The notes: a model not told the origin generated them from the letters alone. A stretch of DNA of 49,438 nucleotides from Deltaproteobacteria bacterium (GCA_016182965.1 JACPFM010000112.1:53117-102554), one strand, 5' to 3'. Shown: positions 26,192 to 35,164, counted from the stretch's first letter. Made by a program: numbers and translations.

Positions 26192-27598
26192 ATGGCTCCG
26201 GAGACGTGGGGCGCGATCGACGTCGGCGCCGTGCTGGGCGGCAAGTACCGCGTCGAGCGCGTCCTCGGCCGAGGCGGCATGGGCGTCGTCTTCGAGGCGA
26301 CGCACGTGCACCTCGGTCAGCGCGTCGCGATCAAGCTGCTGACCGCGGAGGCGGCGTCGTTCCCTGGCGCAGCGGCGCGGTTCCTCCGCGAGGCGCGCGC
26401 AGCGACCCGACTGCGGAGCGATCGCGTGGTGCGGGTGCTCGACGTCGACACGCTCGAAGGCGGCACGCCGTACATGGTGATGGAGCTCCTCGACGGCGTC
26501 GACCTGCACGCGCTCGTGCGCGCGCGCGGCCCGTTGCCGCTCGCGGAGGTCGTCGAGTACGTGCTGCAGGCGTGCGAGCCGCTCGCCGAGGCGCACGCGC
26601 TCGGCATCATCCACCGCGACCTCAAGCCGGCGAACCTGTTCCTCACCCGCGCGCCCGACGGACGCGCGCTGGTGAAGCTCCTCGACTTCGGCATCGCGAA
26701 GGCGCCCGACGCGCAGCCCTGGACCGAGGGGAGCCTCACCGCGACGCGCGCGACGCTCGGCTCGCCCGTCTACATGTCGCCCGAGCACCTGCGCGACTCG
26801 GCGCACGTCGACACGCGCGCGGACATCTGGTCGATGGGCGTCATCCTCTACGAGCTCGCGACCGCGCGACACCCGTTCGAGGCGGGGTCTCCGGCCGCCC
26901 TCGGCGCGCGCATCGCGAGCGACGCGCCGACCTCGCCGCGGGCGCACCGCCCCGATCTCCCCGAGGCCTTCGAGCACGTGGTCCTGCGCTGCCTCGAGAA
27001 GTCGCCCGACGGCCGGTTCGCGTCGGTCGACGAGCTGATCGCGGCCCTGCGACCGTTCGCGGGCCACGCGGCGATCACCGTCGAGCGCCCTTTGGCCTCG
27101 GCCGTCGGCGGGTCCGACGCGACCGTGCTCGCGTCTTCGGCCGGGCTCGCGCGACCGCCGCCCGCCCCGACGTCATCGCGCAGCCCGACCGACAACTTCC
27201 GGCGGCAGCACGAGGAGCTCGCCAGGCTCGGCGCGGAGATCATCGCCGCGCTCGAGACGGACGTGGCCGCGCACGCCGCGCACGTCCGCCGCCTCGTCGC
27301 GCGGTTCGCCGGCAAGCTGTCGATGCACGCGACGATGGAGAACGAGGCGCTGTATCCCCGTCTCCTCGCGCACCGCGACGCGTCGGTGAGCGGGCGCGCC
27401 AAGGCGCTCTACGACGAGGTCTCGACACTCTACGCCTCGTTCGGCACGTACGCGAAGCGCTGGCCCGACAGCGCCTCGATCGAGGCCGATCCGGCCGCGT
27501 TCACCAAGGACACGCGGCGCGTGCTGGCGATCCTCTCGGCGCGGATGCGGCGCGAGAACGACGAGCTCTACCCGCTCGTCGATCGGGCGGGGGACTGA
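26192..27598 (+). CDS. Ser/Thr protein kinase fused to a C-terminal hemerythrin-like domain
   Basis: A protein of 468 residues. Residues about 18-280 are a complete eukaryote-like kinase: glycine loop GRGGMGVV (26-33), VAIK lysine K48, HRDLKPAN with catalytic D143, DFG with D165, and the APE-like MSPEH. A Ser/Ala/Pro linker follows (about 295-330). Residues about 333-465 form a four-helix HHE-type domain: RQHEELAR (H340), MHATMENEALYP (H379, E383) and RMRRENDELYPL (E455). The last helix has R451 where many hemerythrin domains have His, so the di-iron site would be a variant one. No membrane helix is present. The domain may let the kinase sense oxygen, NO or iron, which is inference. Start: ATG 26192; a TTG at 26183 lies closer to the GGAGAGGA sequence. 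Confidence 0.88.
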   Translation: MAPETWGAIDVGAVLGGKYRVERVLGRGGMGVVFEATHVHLGQRVAIKLLTAEAASFPGAAARFLREARAATRLRSDRVVRVLDVDTLEGGTPYMVMELLDGVDLHALVRARGPLPLAEVVEYVLQACEPLAEAHALGIIHRDLKPANLFLTRAPDGRALVKLLDFGIAKAPDAQPWTEGSLTATRATLGSPVYMSPEHLRDSAHVDTRADIWSMGVILYELATARHPFEAGSPAALGARIASDAPTSPRAHRPDLPEAFEHVVLRCLEKSPDGRFASVDELIAALRPFAGHAAITVERPLASAVGGSDATVLASSAGLARPPPAPTSSRSPTDNFRRQHEELARLGAEIIAALETDVAAHAAHVRRLVARFAGKLSMHATMENEALYPRLLAHRDASVSGRAKALYDEVSTLYASFGTYAKRWPDSASIEADPAAFTKDTRRVLAILSARMRRENDELYPLVDRAGD

Positions 27599-27602
27599 TC
27601 TC

Positions 27603-28583
27603 TCAGGGCAGAACGACGCGTCCCGGCGCGCCGTTCAGGCCGTGCTGGGTGTGGCACGCGTTGCAGTCGCCGTTCGACTGCGGATCGGCCATCCGCCGCA
27701 CCTTGCCGTCGGCGCTCTGCACCCAGGCAGTGTAGGGCATCGCGACCGACAGCTTCGAGGAGAAGTTCCCCATGCCGTTGGGGACGAGCTTCTGCGTGCG
27801 GCCGTCGGCGCCCTGCACGTAGACGACGGCGGCGTTGCTGCCTGCGCAGCGATCCTTCTCGTCGGAGGCGGCGTACAGCGTGCCGGCGAGGGTGAAGGTC
27901 GGGCCCTCCCCGCGCGAGTGGCACTGGATGCACGCCATGCCGGGGTTCATGTCGGCGCTCTCCGAGTCGCCGCCGGTCCACAGGCGACCGGACTGACAGA
28001 CCTCCGGAGCGACGTACGACACCTCGTACGGGTTGCACGCGGCGACGAGCGTCGCGGCGCCGAGCGCCACGATCGCGGCCGCCCGGGCCCGACCGGAGCC
28101 TCTGCCCGTCCCCGAGCGACGGCGCCTCCGGGTGAAATGCGCGGCGAGCAGCAGCGCGGCGAGCCAGCCGCCGCCGCCGCCGGTCGCACGCGCGACCGTC
28201 GCGCCGCCGCAGCCGTACTCGATGGGAGGCGCGCCGATCGCGACGCCGCTCGCGCCGTTCGGATCCTTGCCGCGCCTCAGCTCGTCGACGTCGCTCGCGC
28301 CGTCGTGATCGCTGTCGACCCCGTCGCGCGCCATCGCGTCGAGCGCGGCGGCGAGCGAGGCGCCGTCGCCACCCTTCAGCCCGCGGTCCATCATCGCGCG
28401 TCCGAACCTGGTCGTGACGGTGCCGGCGCCGCCGCGACCGCCCTCGTGACAGATCGCGCATGGCGGCGCGTAGGAGAGCCCGAGGCGGGCGCGGACGGCG
28501 TCGGGGAACGCGGGCGACGCGCCGGCGGGGCTCGCGGCCGCGAGCACTCCGAAGAACATGAGCATGGCGACACGGACGCGCAT
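27603..28583 (-). CDS. Multiheme c-type cytochrome with internal MYXO-CTERM-like segment
   Basis: A 326-residue protein. The N-terminal signal peptide (MLMFFGVLAAASPAGA) is followed by heme motif CAICH (42-46) and a calcium-type repeat (DSDHDGASDVDELRRG). Then comes a GCGG-start, hydrophobic GGGGWLAALLLAAHF and RRRRR tail (about 124-156), which is the layout of a MYXO-CTERM sorting tag. The frame continues without a stop into a second signal-like stretch ending in a lipobox Cys (LVAACN, C183), and then a domain with CIQCH (about 215) and CNACH (about 307). That last domain is homologous to the C-terminus of the triheme lipoprotein at 30467-31342. It looks like two genes joined in frame. The start is 5 nt after the porin-cytochrome stop, so it is co-transcribed. 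Confidence 0.8.
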   Translation of the reverse strand: MRVRVAMLMFFGVLAAASPAGASPAFPDAVRARLGLSYAPPCAICHEGGRGGAGTVTTRFGRAMMDRGLKGGDGASLAAALDAMARDGVDSDHDGASDVDELRRGKDPNGASGVAIGAPPIEYGCGGATVARATGGGGGWLAALLLAAHFTRRRRRSGTGRGSGRARAAAIVALGAATLVAACNPYEVSYVAPEVCQSGRLWTGGDSESADMNPGMACIQCHSRGEGPTFTLAGTLYAASDEKDRCAGSNAAVVYVQGADGRTQKLVPNGMGNFSSKLSVAMPYTAWVQSADGKVRRMADPQSNGDCNACHTQHGLNGAPGRVVLP

Positions 28584-28588
28584 GGTCC

Positions 28589-29779
28589 TCACAGGTACGC
28601 GTGGAGCTGGGCCAGCAGGGTGGTCGCGCGGATGTCGCCCACCGGCGTCGGCACGTTGCGGACGATGGCGTCGATGCGCGCGTCGACGTGCGGGAGGAAG
28701 AACCACCAGGCGGAGAGCCATCCGCCGAGGGACGTCTTCGAGCGCTCTCGGGCGTCCTTCAGCGTCTCGCCGGTGATCAGGAAGTGGACGCCCTGGATCG
28801 GCTCCCAGTCGGCCTGCAACATCGACGTGAAGCCGTAGCTCGTGTCGGTGCCGGCCGGCGCACGCACCAGGACCGTGGCCTCGCCGAGCAGCACGAGCTG
28901 CTCGAAAGGCGCGCCACGGAGCATGAGCCCGTGGGCCTCGCGGTGCGTGGTGACGCCCGTCGCCTTGTCGCGAAGCGCCCAGGTGCCGAGCGTGCTCGCG
29001 CCGATGGCCCAGCGATCGCCGAGCGCGTACTCGGTGAACCCTGCCCACCCGCGCTCACGGTAGTCGTCGGGGCCGATCTGGTAGTTGCCGACGACGGCCA
29101 TCAGCTCGCCGCGGAGCTTCTCGCCGTTGTAGGACACCGAGGCGCCGTGCTGCTGGCCGTCGTTGATGTCGGTCCGCGTCGCGCTGCGCACCCAGAGCGT
29201 GTGCTCGACGTTGCGGACGCCGAACGGGAGGTTCATGCGCCCGGCGCGGACGAGCCAGAGGTCCTCCTTGAACGCGACGCCGATCCAGTAGTGGCGCCCG
29301 ACGAGGTTGTCCTTCGCGCGCGTGGTCACCTGCGCGGCCCGGCCGCCTTCGTGCAGGTAGCCGAGCGACGCGCCCGCACGGAAGATGCTCGCCTTCGCGA
29401 ACGCCCGCAGATCCGACTCCATGTGGATCCAACGGTTGGTCGCCGGCACGCCGGTCACCGCGTTGCGCATCAGCGCCGATCGCACGCTGCCGCCGAGCGA
29501 GAGCCACTCGGGCGTGTCGAGCGCGCCCCAGAGGAAGCCCGCCGTCTTCGAAGGCTCGCCCTCCTCGCCCTCCGGCACCTTGCGGTACTTCGTGCGCAGC
29601 AGCAGATCGCCCTGCGCCCGGCCGTACTCGGTGAGCACGCCGCCGCCCGTCGGGTCGGCGTGGCACATCGCGCAGCCGGTGTACGCGTGGCGGACCATCC
29701 AGGGATAGGCGCGTGCCTCGCGCGCGCTCGCGAGCACGAGCAACGCGAAGACCGCGACGACGGCGAGGCGCGCCGCCAT
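28589..29779 (-). CDS. Fused monoheme cytochrome c and outer-membrane porin (Cyc2-like layout)
   Basis: A protein of 396 residues from the ATG at 29779; a GTG at 29794, two bases after the yceI stop, would add five. The signal peptide ends in AREARA-YPW. A single heme motif CAMCH is at residues 36-40, followed by GGGVLTEYGRAQGD. About 330 residues of alternating strands with aromatic girdles come next (RNEL-free, rich in W-x-x-x-F/Y). They end in LLAQLHAYL, compatible with a 14- to 16-strand beta-barrel. A heme plug at the N-terminus of a porin is the design of the iron oxidase Cyc2. Sequence identity to Cyc2 cannot be judged here. It may move electrons across the outer membrane. Confidence 0.75.
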   Translation of the reverse strand: MAARLAVVAVFALLVLASAREARAYPWMVRHAYTGCAMCHADPTGGGVLTEYGRAQGDLLLRTKYRKVPEGEEGEPSKTAGFLWGALDTPEWLSLGGSVRSALMRNAVTGVPATNRWIHMESDLRAFAKASIFRAGASLGYLHEGGRAAQVTTRAKDNLVGRHYWIGVAFKEDLWLVRAGRMNLPFGVRNVEHTLWVRSATRTDINDGQQHGASVSYNGEKLRGELMAVVGNYQIGPDDYRERGWAGFTEYALGDRWAIGASTLGTWALRDKATGVTTHREAHGLMLRGAPFEQLVLLGEATVLVRAPAGTDTSYGFTSMLQADWEPIQGVHFLITGETLKDARERSKTSLGGWLSAWWFFLPHVDARIDAIVRNVPTPVGDIRATTLLAQLHAYL

Positions 29780-29795
29780 GTGCAGGGGTCGCACC

Positions 29796-30350
29796 TCAAT
29801 CCTTGACGTTGAACTGCACCGACACGTCGACGCCGTCTTTGACCTTCACCCCGAGGTAGCTCGGCTCGGTGATGCCGTGCTCCTTCATGCTCACGTGCAG
29901 CGTGCCGGCGACCTTGTAGATCTCGCCGTCGCGGCTCGCCGTGTAGGTGAACTTCGTCGGCTTGGCGACGCCGTGCAGCTTGAGCGTGCCGTTCGCCTCG
30001 GCCTTCACGGAGGCGCCCGCGGCAGGGAACTTGAGGTCGGCGCGGTTCACCACCAGCTCGGCGTCGGGGAACTTCTGCGTCTCGAGGTACTTCTCCTTCA
30101 TGTGCTTGTCCCGCAGGGACATGCCGGTCGTCAACGCGGTGAGCTGCACGACGACCTTCACGGTCTTGCCGTCGTCGATGGTCCACATCGACGAGCCCTT
30201 GCCCTCGATGTTCAGCCCACCGGGGCCGACGGCGTTGAATTTCACGGCGGCGTCGCCCGCCTTCACCAGCGCCGCGTCGGCGGCCGTGGCGACGACGAGC
30301 GAAACGAGGCCAAGGGTGGTCATCGCCGCGAGGCGGTGGCTGCGTCTCAT
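29796..30350 (-). CDS. YceI-family periplasmic protein
   Basis: A protein of 184 residues with a Sec signal peptide (TTLGLVSLVVATAADA). The mature part has the lipocalin-like YceI pattern: VKFNAVGPGGLNIEGKGSS near the start, LTALTTGMSLRDKHM, LKFPAAGASVKAEANGTLKLHGVAKP and a C-terminal strand. The family binds polyisoprenoids or similar lipids in an extended beta-barrel and often sits next to cytochrome genes. GGAGG is present about 12 bases before the ATG. The stop codon nearly touches the next gene, so it heads a three-gene operon with the cytochrome-porin and the multiheme protein. Confidence 0.88.
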   Translation of the reverse strand: MRRSHRLAAMTTLGLVSLVVATAADAALVKAGDAAVKFNAVGPGGLNIEGKGSSMWTIDDGKTVKVVVQLTALTTGMSLRDKHMKEKYLETQKFPDAELVVNRADLKFPAAGASVKAEANGTLKLHGVAKPTKFTYTASRDGEIYKVAGTLHVSMKEHGITEPSYLGVKVKDGVDVSVQFNVKD

Positions 30351-30466
30351 CTTCGGATCTACCTCCGCGCCGATAGTGCCCCGAGGGGTCCACAAGCAGG
30401 CAGACCGCCTTTGACGAGGCGCAAGGCTGCCTGATTTTCTCGAGATGACGGCACTGGTGACGCGCC

Positions 30467-31342
30467 ATGCACTACGCACGCTTCCACCGCGCGGTTTCGC
30501 TCGGTGCCGCCCTCGGGGCGCTCCTGTCGATCAGCTGCTCCGGCGCGACGACCAGCGACGAGCCCTCCTCCGAGTGGGTCGATCCCGCCGACGTCGGCAC
30601 GGGCAGCTCGGCCGTGAGCGGCCTGCCCTGCGACGTCGCCGACCTCCTGCTCGCGAGGTGCACCTCCTGTCACTCGAACCCGCCGGTCGGCGGCGCACCG
30701 TACGCGCTCGTGACCTACGACGATCTCGCGAGGTCGTCGCCCGCGAACCCGGGCCAGACGGTCGCGCAGAGATCGTTGATCCGCATGGAGGACGCGAAGT
30801 CGCCGATGCCGCCGGGCGGCGCGACGGCGGCCGAGGGCGCCACCCTGAAGGCGTGGATCGGCGGCGGGATGCCGCGCGTCGACTGCTCTTCGACCGCCGA
30901 CGCGGGTCCGAGCCCGTGGACGGCGCCCGTCGGTTGCGTCAGCGGCTCGCGCTGGACCCGCGGCGACGACGGCTCCTCGTCGATGCACCCGGGGCGCGCG
31001 TGCATCGCGTGCCACAAGAGCGAGTGGGAGGCGCCGAAGTACTCGATCGCGGGCACCGTCTACTCGAGCGCGCACGAGGAGGACGACTGCAACGCGAAGT
31101 CGACCGACGTCTCGGGCACGCACGTCGTCATCACCGGCGCCGACGGGCGGACGTTCGATCTCGTCGCCAACGCGGCCGGGAACTTCTTCACGCGCGCGAT
31201 CATCGCCCTGCCCTATCGGGCGAAGGTCGTGAAGGACGGCCGCGAGCGCGTGATGAGCGCGCCGCAGAGCAACGGCGACTGCAACGCCTGTCACACGGTG
31301 GCCGGCGTGGACGGCGCCCCGGGCCGCGTGCTCGCGCCCTGA
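30467..31342 (+). CDS. Triheme c-type cytochrome lipoprotein
   Basis: A protein of 291 residues. The signal peptide ends in a lipobox with C24 (ALLSISC). Three heme-attachment motifs are visible: CTSCH (65-69), CIACH (179-183) and CNACH (272-276). The first lies in a planctomycete/PSCyt1-like cytochrome domain (TYDDLARSS, MPPGG, LKAWIGGGMP). The other two lie in a domain shared with the multiheme protein of the opposite strand (SMHPGRACIACH, PQSNGDCNACHT and GAPGRVLAP). It is divergent from the yceI operon across a 116-nt gap, so both units may be controlled together. The expected place is the outer membrane, periplasmic or surface side. Confidence 0.88.
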   Translation: MHYARFHRAVSLGAALGALLSISCSGATTSDEPSSEWVDPADVGTGSSAVSGLPCDVADLLLARCTSCHSNPPVGGAPYALVTYDDLARSSPANPGQTVAQRSLIRMEDAKSPMPPGGATAAEGATLKAWIGGGMPRVDCSSTADAGPSPWTAPVGCVSGSRWTRGDDGSSSMHPGRACIACHKSEWEAPKYSIAGTVYSSAHEEDDCNAKSTDVSGTHVVITGADGRTFDLVANAAGNFFTRAIIALPYRAKVVKDGRERVMSAPQSNGDCNACHTVAGVDGAPGRVLAP

Positions 31343-31405
31343 GCCCGCCTGCTTCTCGTCTGGCCGCGGGTCGGCGACGATGGGCGAACCGAAAGGACTC
31401 GCCCG

Positions 31406-33022
31406 ATGTCCCTCCCGAACCGCGACAACCCGTACTCGTTCGACGAGTACCTCCGCTGGCGGCGCGACGTCGACTACTACGCCGACGATCCCTTCCTCCA
31501 GAAGGTGCTCCGCGCGTACGCCGGCGGCGCGTTCGAAGCGGCCGATCGGGAGGCGCGGAGCGTCTCGCGCAAGGCCTCGTTCCGCTGGCGTGATCTCTCC
31601 GAGAGGATCGCCTGGCCGGAGAACCGGCCCTACATGATGCACTTCGACGGGCACAACCACCGCATCGATCGCATCGTGCGGCCCGCCGAGCTCGAGGCGA
31701 TGGAGCGGGAGGTCTTCGGCGAGAGGCTGTTCGCCGACTCGACCGATCCGTGGGTGAAGCTGATCAAGATGTTCTTGATCTACCAGAACGGCGAGGCCGG
31801 CATCGCGTGCCCGCTCACGTGCACCGAGGGTCTCGTCGAGCTGTTGAAGAAGCACGCGGTCAGCCCCGAGCTCTTGACGATCCTCCGCCACTGTCAGGAG
31901 GGGCTCGACGGCTCGATCGCCATCGGCGCCCAGTACCTCTCGGAGATCCAGGGTGGCTCCGACGTGCCCGCGAACCTGCTCGAGGCGGTCCCCGAGTCCT
32001 CCCAGCGCGCCGGATCCGGCGACGCCTTCCGGCTGTACGGCAAGAAGTTCTTCTGCTCGGCGACGCACGCGGACTACGCGGTCGTCACCGCGAAGCCGAC
32101 CGGCTCCGAGAAGGTCGGCCTCTTCGTCGTGCCCTCGTGGCTGCCGGGCGACAAAGCGCGCGAGGTCCGCAACGGCTACACGATCGATCGGCTCAAGTGG
32201 AAGTTGGGCACGTGCGAGCTGCCGACCGCCGAGATCACCTTCGACGGCGCGCTCGCCTATCCGGTCGGTCCGCTCGCGAGCGGGCTCGCCAACGTCGTCG
32301 GCGTCGTGCTCACCTGCTCACGGCTGACCGTGGGACTCTCCGGCGCGGCAGGCATGACGCGCGGGGTGCGCGAGGCGCGCCGCTACGCCGAGTTCCGCAC
32401 CGCGTTCGGCCTGCCGCTCGCGCAGTTCCCGCTGGTCGCCGGCCAGCTCGCCGAGATGCAGACGCTGGCCGAGCGCTCCACGGCCGCGGCGTTCCGCATG
32501 TACCGCGACTACCTCGCGATGGACGGCGAGCTGAGCCTGTCGCGCGACGAGCCGCTCGCCACGAAGAAGCGGCGGTTCCAGGTCCGCGAGCTCGTCATGC
32601 TCCAGAAGATCACCAACGCCTGGGACAGCACCGACGTCTCGCGCATGGCGATGAGCATCTTCGGCGGCCACGGCGTGATGGAGGACTTCTCCTCGCTGCC
32701 GCGGCTGTTCCGCGACGCGGTGATCAACGAGCAGTGGGAGGGGCCGCGCAACGTCCTCTTGACGCAGATCCACCGCGATCTGCAGAAGGCCGCCGAGTGG
32801 TACGCGCCGGCCGAGCTCGTGGCCGACGTCCTCGCCGGCGCCCCCGCGCCCAAGGTGCAGGCGCTGCAGGCGGAGCTCACCGAGCTCGTCTCGCACCCGA
32901 GCCTGTTCGGCCTCGACGCCGAGACGATCGAGATCTGCCGGCGATGGGACGCGCTCTGCCACCGCTTCTTCCACGCCTATCAAGACGTGGCGCGCGCCGA
33001 GGTGAACGCGATCTCGGCGTGA
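31406..33022 (+). CDS. AidB-like acyl-CoA dehydrogenase family protein
   Basis: A protein of 538 residues, the length of the AidB/long-form acyl-CoA dehydrogenases rather than the usual 380-residue enzymes. TCTEGLVELLKK, YLSEIQGGSDVPANLLEA (FAD contact), CSATHADYAVVTAK, LGTCELPTAEITFDGALAYPVG and GGHGVMEDFSSLPRLFRDAVINEQWEGPRNV are typical of the AidB branch. The last of these is the region of the catalytic base and of DNA-repair-type AidB. The extended C-terminus is helical. It uses FAD; whether it acts on acyl-CoA or, like AidB, on alkylating agents is open. It follows the triheme gene by 63 nt. Confidence 0.87.
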   Translation: MSLPNRDNPYSFDEYLRWRRDVDYYADDPFLQKVLRAYAGGAFEAADREARSVSRKASFRWRDLSERIAWPENRPYMMHFDGHNHRIDRIVRPAELEAMEREVFGERLFADSTDPWVKLIKMFLIYQNGEAGIACPLTCTEGLVELLKKHAVSPELLTILRHCQEGLDGSIAIGAQYLSEIQGGSDVPANLLEAVPESSQRAGSGDAFRLYGKKFFCSATHADYAVVTAKPTGSEKVGLFVVPSWLPGDKAREVRNGYTIDRLKWKLGTCELPTAEITFDGALAYPVGPLASGLANVVGVVLTCSRLTVGLSGAAGMTRGVREARRYAEFRTAFGLPLAQFPLVAGQLAEMQTLAERSTAAAFRMYRDYLAMDGELSLSRDEPLATKKRRFQVRELVMLQKITNAWDSTDVSRMAMSIFGGHGVMEDFSSLPRLFRDAVINEQWEGPRNVLLTQIHRDLQKAAEWYAPAELVADVLAGAPAPKVQALQAELTELVSHPSLFGLDAETIEICRRWDALCHRFFHAYQDVARAEVNAISA

Positions 33023-33029
33023 GCTCAGG

Positions 33030-34610
33030 CTACTTCGCCTTGCAGACCAAGCGGGTGAAGAACGTCTGCAGCGATCCGAGCCGGTCGTCGCGGAACAGCA
33101 CCCCGATGTCGCCGGTCGGGCCGAACGTCGACACGGGGAAGATGCTGTCGCCGACGGCGCGGGTGATGCGCTGCTCGGTGCCCATCGGCTTCAGGTTCGG
33201 ATCGAGCATCTTCGTGTAGAGCTCGTAGCCGCCGCCGCCGTCCTTGGTGTCGGACCACACGAGCAGCGCGCGATCGCCGAGCGGCAGGAGCGACGGATAG
33301 CGCGAGAAGCGCGGGCTCTCGGTCAGCTGCGTGAGCGCGACCAGCGTGTTGCCCTTCTCGTCGAACGCGAAGCCCCACACCGCCTTCTTCGTCGAGTCGG
33401 GATCGTAGAAGGCGACCACGTAGCGATCCTTGTTCCACGTGATCACCGGGAACACGCCGGACACGCTCTTGCCGGTGATCTCGAACGGCTCGACGACGCG
33501 GTTGAAGTCGCGGTCGAACACCGCCGCCCAGACCCGGTGCTGCTTGCCGACGGTGACCGTCCACGCGAGCGCGATGGTGCCGAGTCCGACGGCGAGCTCG
33601 GGGCTGCCGCCCTGCCCGTCGGCGAGCTTCACGTTGCCGCCTACGGGCTTGCCGTCGACGTCGACGCGCGCGCCCCAGATGCCGAAGTCGGGGTCGAGCT
33701 CGCGCTGGTCCTGCCAGGCGAGCGCGAACTCCTTGCCCGTCCAGGCGAGCGAGAGGTTGATCGACCAGGTCGGATCCTCGCTGACCTTGAGGTCCGGTCC
33801 GAGCTTCTCGCCCTTGGCGTTGAGCCGGTTGAAGTAGATCTCCCACGAGCCGTCGCGCCGATCGCTCCACGCCGTGCCGAAGAACGCGCCGGTCCACACC
33901 ACGCGACCCTCGAGCGCGTCGATGGTGTTGTTGGTGATGCGGGCCTCGGCGATCTTCTTGCCGTTCGGGTCGAGGAACGCGCCCTTGAGCCGCGTCTTGC
34001 CGGAGATCGTCGCGGTGTACCCCGCGAGGTACGACTCGCCGCTCCACGCGAGCCCCGCCGGTCCGGCGGGCGCCTCGCCGAGCTCCGACACGCGCACCGC
34101 GTCGACGGTCGGGTCCTGCGGGACGTACATCATCGCGTCGTCGACGACGCCGTTGCAGTCGTTGTCGACGCCGTCGCACACCTCTTTGTTGCCGGGGAAC
34201 GCCTTGCCGCTCGTGTCGTCGCAGTCGTCGCCGCACGCTCCGGGCTCGCCGGGGCGCTTGCCGGGGAGCGGCGCGCGGTGACCGTCGCCGTCGAGATCGA
34301 GCGTCTTCGGGGTCGCGGTGCACTTGCCGCTCGCGGGCTCGCAGGCGTCGTCGGTGCACGAGTTCCCGTCGTCGCAGGTGACCTTCGGCAGCGCGACGCA
34401 CTTGCCGCCGCTGCAGCCGACCGGCGCGCACTTGTCCTCGAACCCGGCGCAGTCCTCGGTGCGCGTGCACTCCGGCGGGACGTACGTGTCGACGCCGGTG
34501 TCGGGGCGCGGCTGGCCCTCGTCGAGCGTGGTGCGCGCGCCGCACGCGGCGGCGCTCGCGACGCTCGCCGCGAAGACCAGGCCGGTGATCCGTCGAGGCA
34601 CGCGCTTCAC
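33030..34610 (-). CDS. MopE-type surface lipoprotein with beta-propeller-like domain
   Basis: A protein of 526 residues from the GTG at 34610; its GTGA overlaps the stop of the upstream gene by 4 nt. A signal with lipobox (AASVASAAACGA) is followed by an Asp-rich spacer, a Cys-rich section (CAPVGCSGGKC, CDDGNSCTDDACEP) and the metal-binding motif DGVDNDCNGVVDD. That motif is found in MopE-like copper/calcium proteins of myxobacteria and methanotrophs. The rest (about 190-520) has repeats of W-x-G-x-x-x-x-W-D-R-R and WTGKEFALAWQDQR type. These suggest a six- to seven-bladed propeller. Likely displayed at the surface; no enzymatic residues are identified. Confidence 0.82.
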   Translation of the reverse strand: MKRVPRRITGLVFAASVASAAACGARTTLDEGQPRPDTGVDTYVPPECTRTEDCAGFEDKCAPVGCSGGKCVALPKVTCDDGNSCTDDACEPASGKCTATPKTLDLDGDGHRAPLPGKRPGEPGACGDDCDDTSGKAFPGNKEVCDGVDNDCNGVVDDAMMYVPQDPTVDAVRVSELGEAPAGPAGLAWSGESYLAGYTATISGKTRLKGAFLDPNGKKIAEARITNNTIDALEGRVVWTGAFFGTAWSDRRDGSWEIYFNRLNAKGEKLGPDLKVSEDPTWSINLSLAWTGKEFALAWQDQRELDPDFGIWGARVDVDGKPVGGNVKLADGQGGSPELAVGLGTIALAWTVTVGKQHRVWAAVFDRDFNRVVEPFEITGKSVSGVFPVITWNKDRYVVAFYDPDSTKKAVWGFAFDEKGNTLVALTQLTESPRFSRYPSLLPLGDRALLVWSDTKDGGGGYELYTKMLDPNLKPMGTEQRITRAVGDSIFPVSTFGPTGDIGVLFRDDRLGSLQTFFTRLVCKAK

Positions 34611-35164
34611 AGGCAGGCACCGATGCCGGGGACGTCGGTCGGATGGCACACGAGGCCCTCGGCGCACCCGCCCGGCTTGGCCGGACTGCACATCTGCACG
34701 CACACGTTGCCGGCGCCCGAGGCGACGCAGGCGAAGCCCGCCGCGCACATCGTCGACGAGCACGGGTCGCCCTGCTTGCCGGGGCCGGCCGTGATGCAGG
34801 TCGAGCGGTAGATCTCGTGCTCGCAGGGATCGTCGGGGTATTCGACGTACGGGTAGCAGCCCTGCCCCTTGGGGCAGTCGCCCGGCGGCGCCTTCAGCGG
34901 ATCGCACTCGAACACGGGCTTGGGCGCGGGCGCGTCGGGGCAGCCGGGATCGATCCAGGTGTCGTAGGTGGCGTCGCGGCCGGTGTCGCGCCCCGCGTCG
35001 ACGCGCGTGTCGGGGACGAAGGTGTCGACGGCGGTGTCGACGGTGCCGGTCTCGATGATGTTGCCCGCGTCGTCGAAGTACGCGAGCGGCTCGTCGGAGA
35101 CGCTCCCGCCGCACCCGGCGATCGAGGCCGAGATCGAGAGCGCGCAAGCGAGGACCCACCGCAT
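34607..35164 (-). CDS. Small Cys-rich lipoprotein
   Basis: A protein of 185 residues. The signal peptide has a lipobox ending in SIAGC, followed by an Asp/Thr-rich spacer (VDTAVDTFVPDTRVDAGRDT) and a C-terminal half with about 14 cysteines (CPKGQGCYPYV, CEHEIYRSTC, CSSTMCAAGFACV, CAEGLVCHP). The latter is the EGF-like/Cys-knot style common in surface proteins of Polyangia. No enzyme motif. It is co-transcribed with the MopE-type gene (4-nt overlap) and probably shares its location. Confidence 0.8.
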   Translation of the reverse strand: MRWVLACALSISASIAGCGGSVSDEPLAYFDDAGNIIETGTVDTAVDTFVPDTRVDAGRDTGRDATYDTWIDPGCPDAPAPKPVFECDPLKAPPGDCPKGQGCYPYVEYPDDPCEHEIYRSTCITAGPGKQGDPCSSTMCAAGFACVASGAGNVCVQMCSPAKPGGCAEGLVCHPTDVPGIGACL

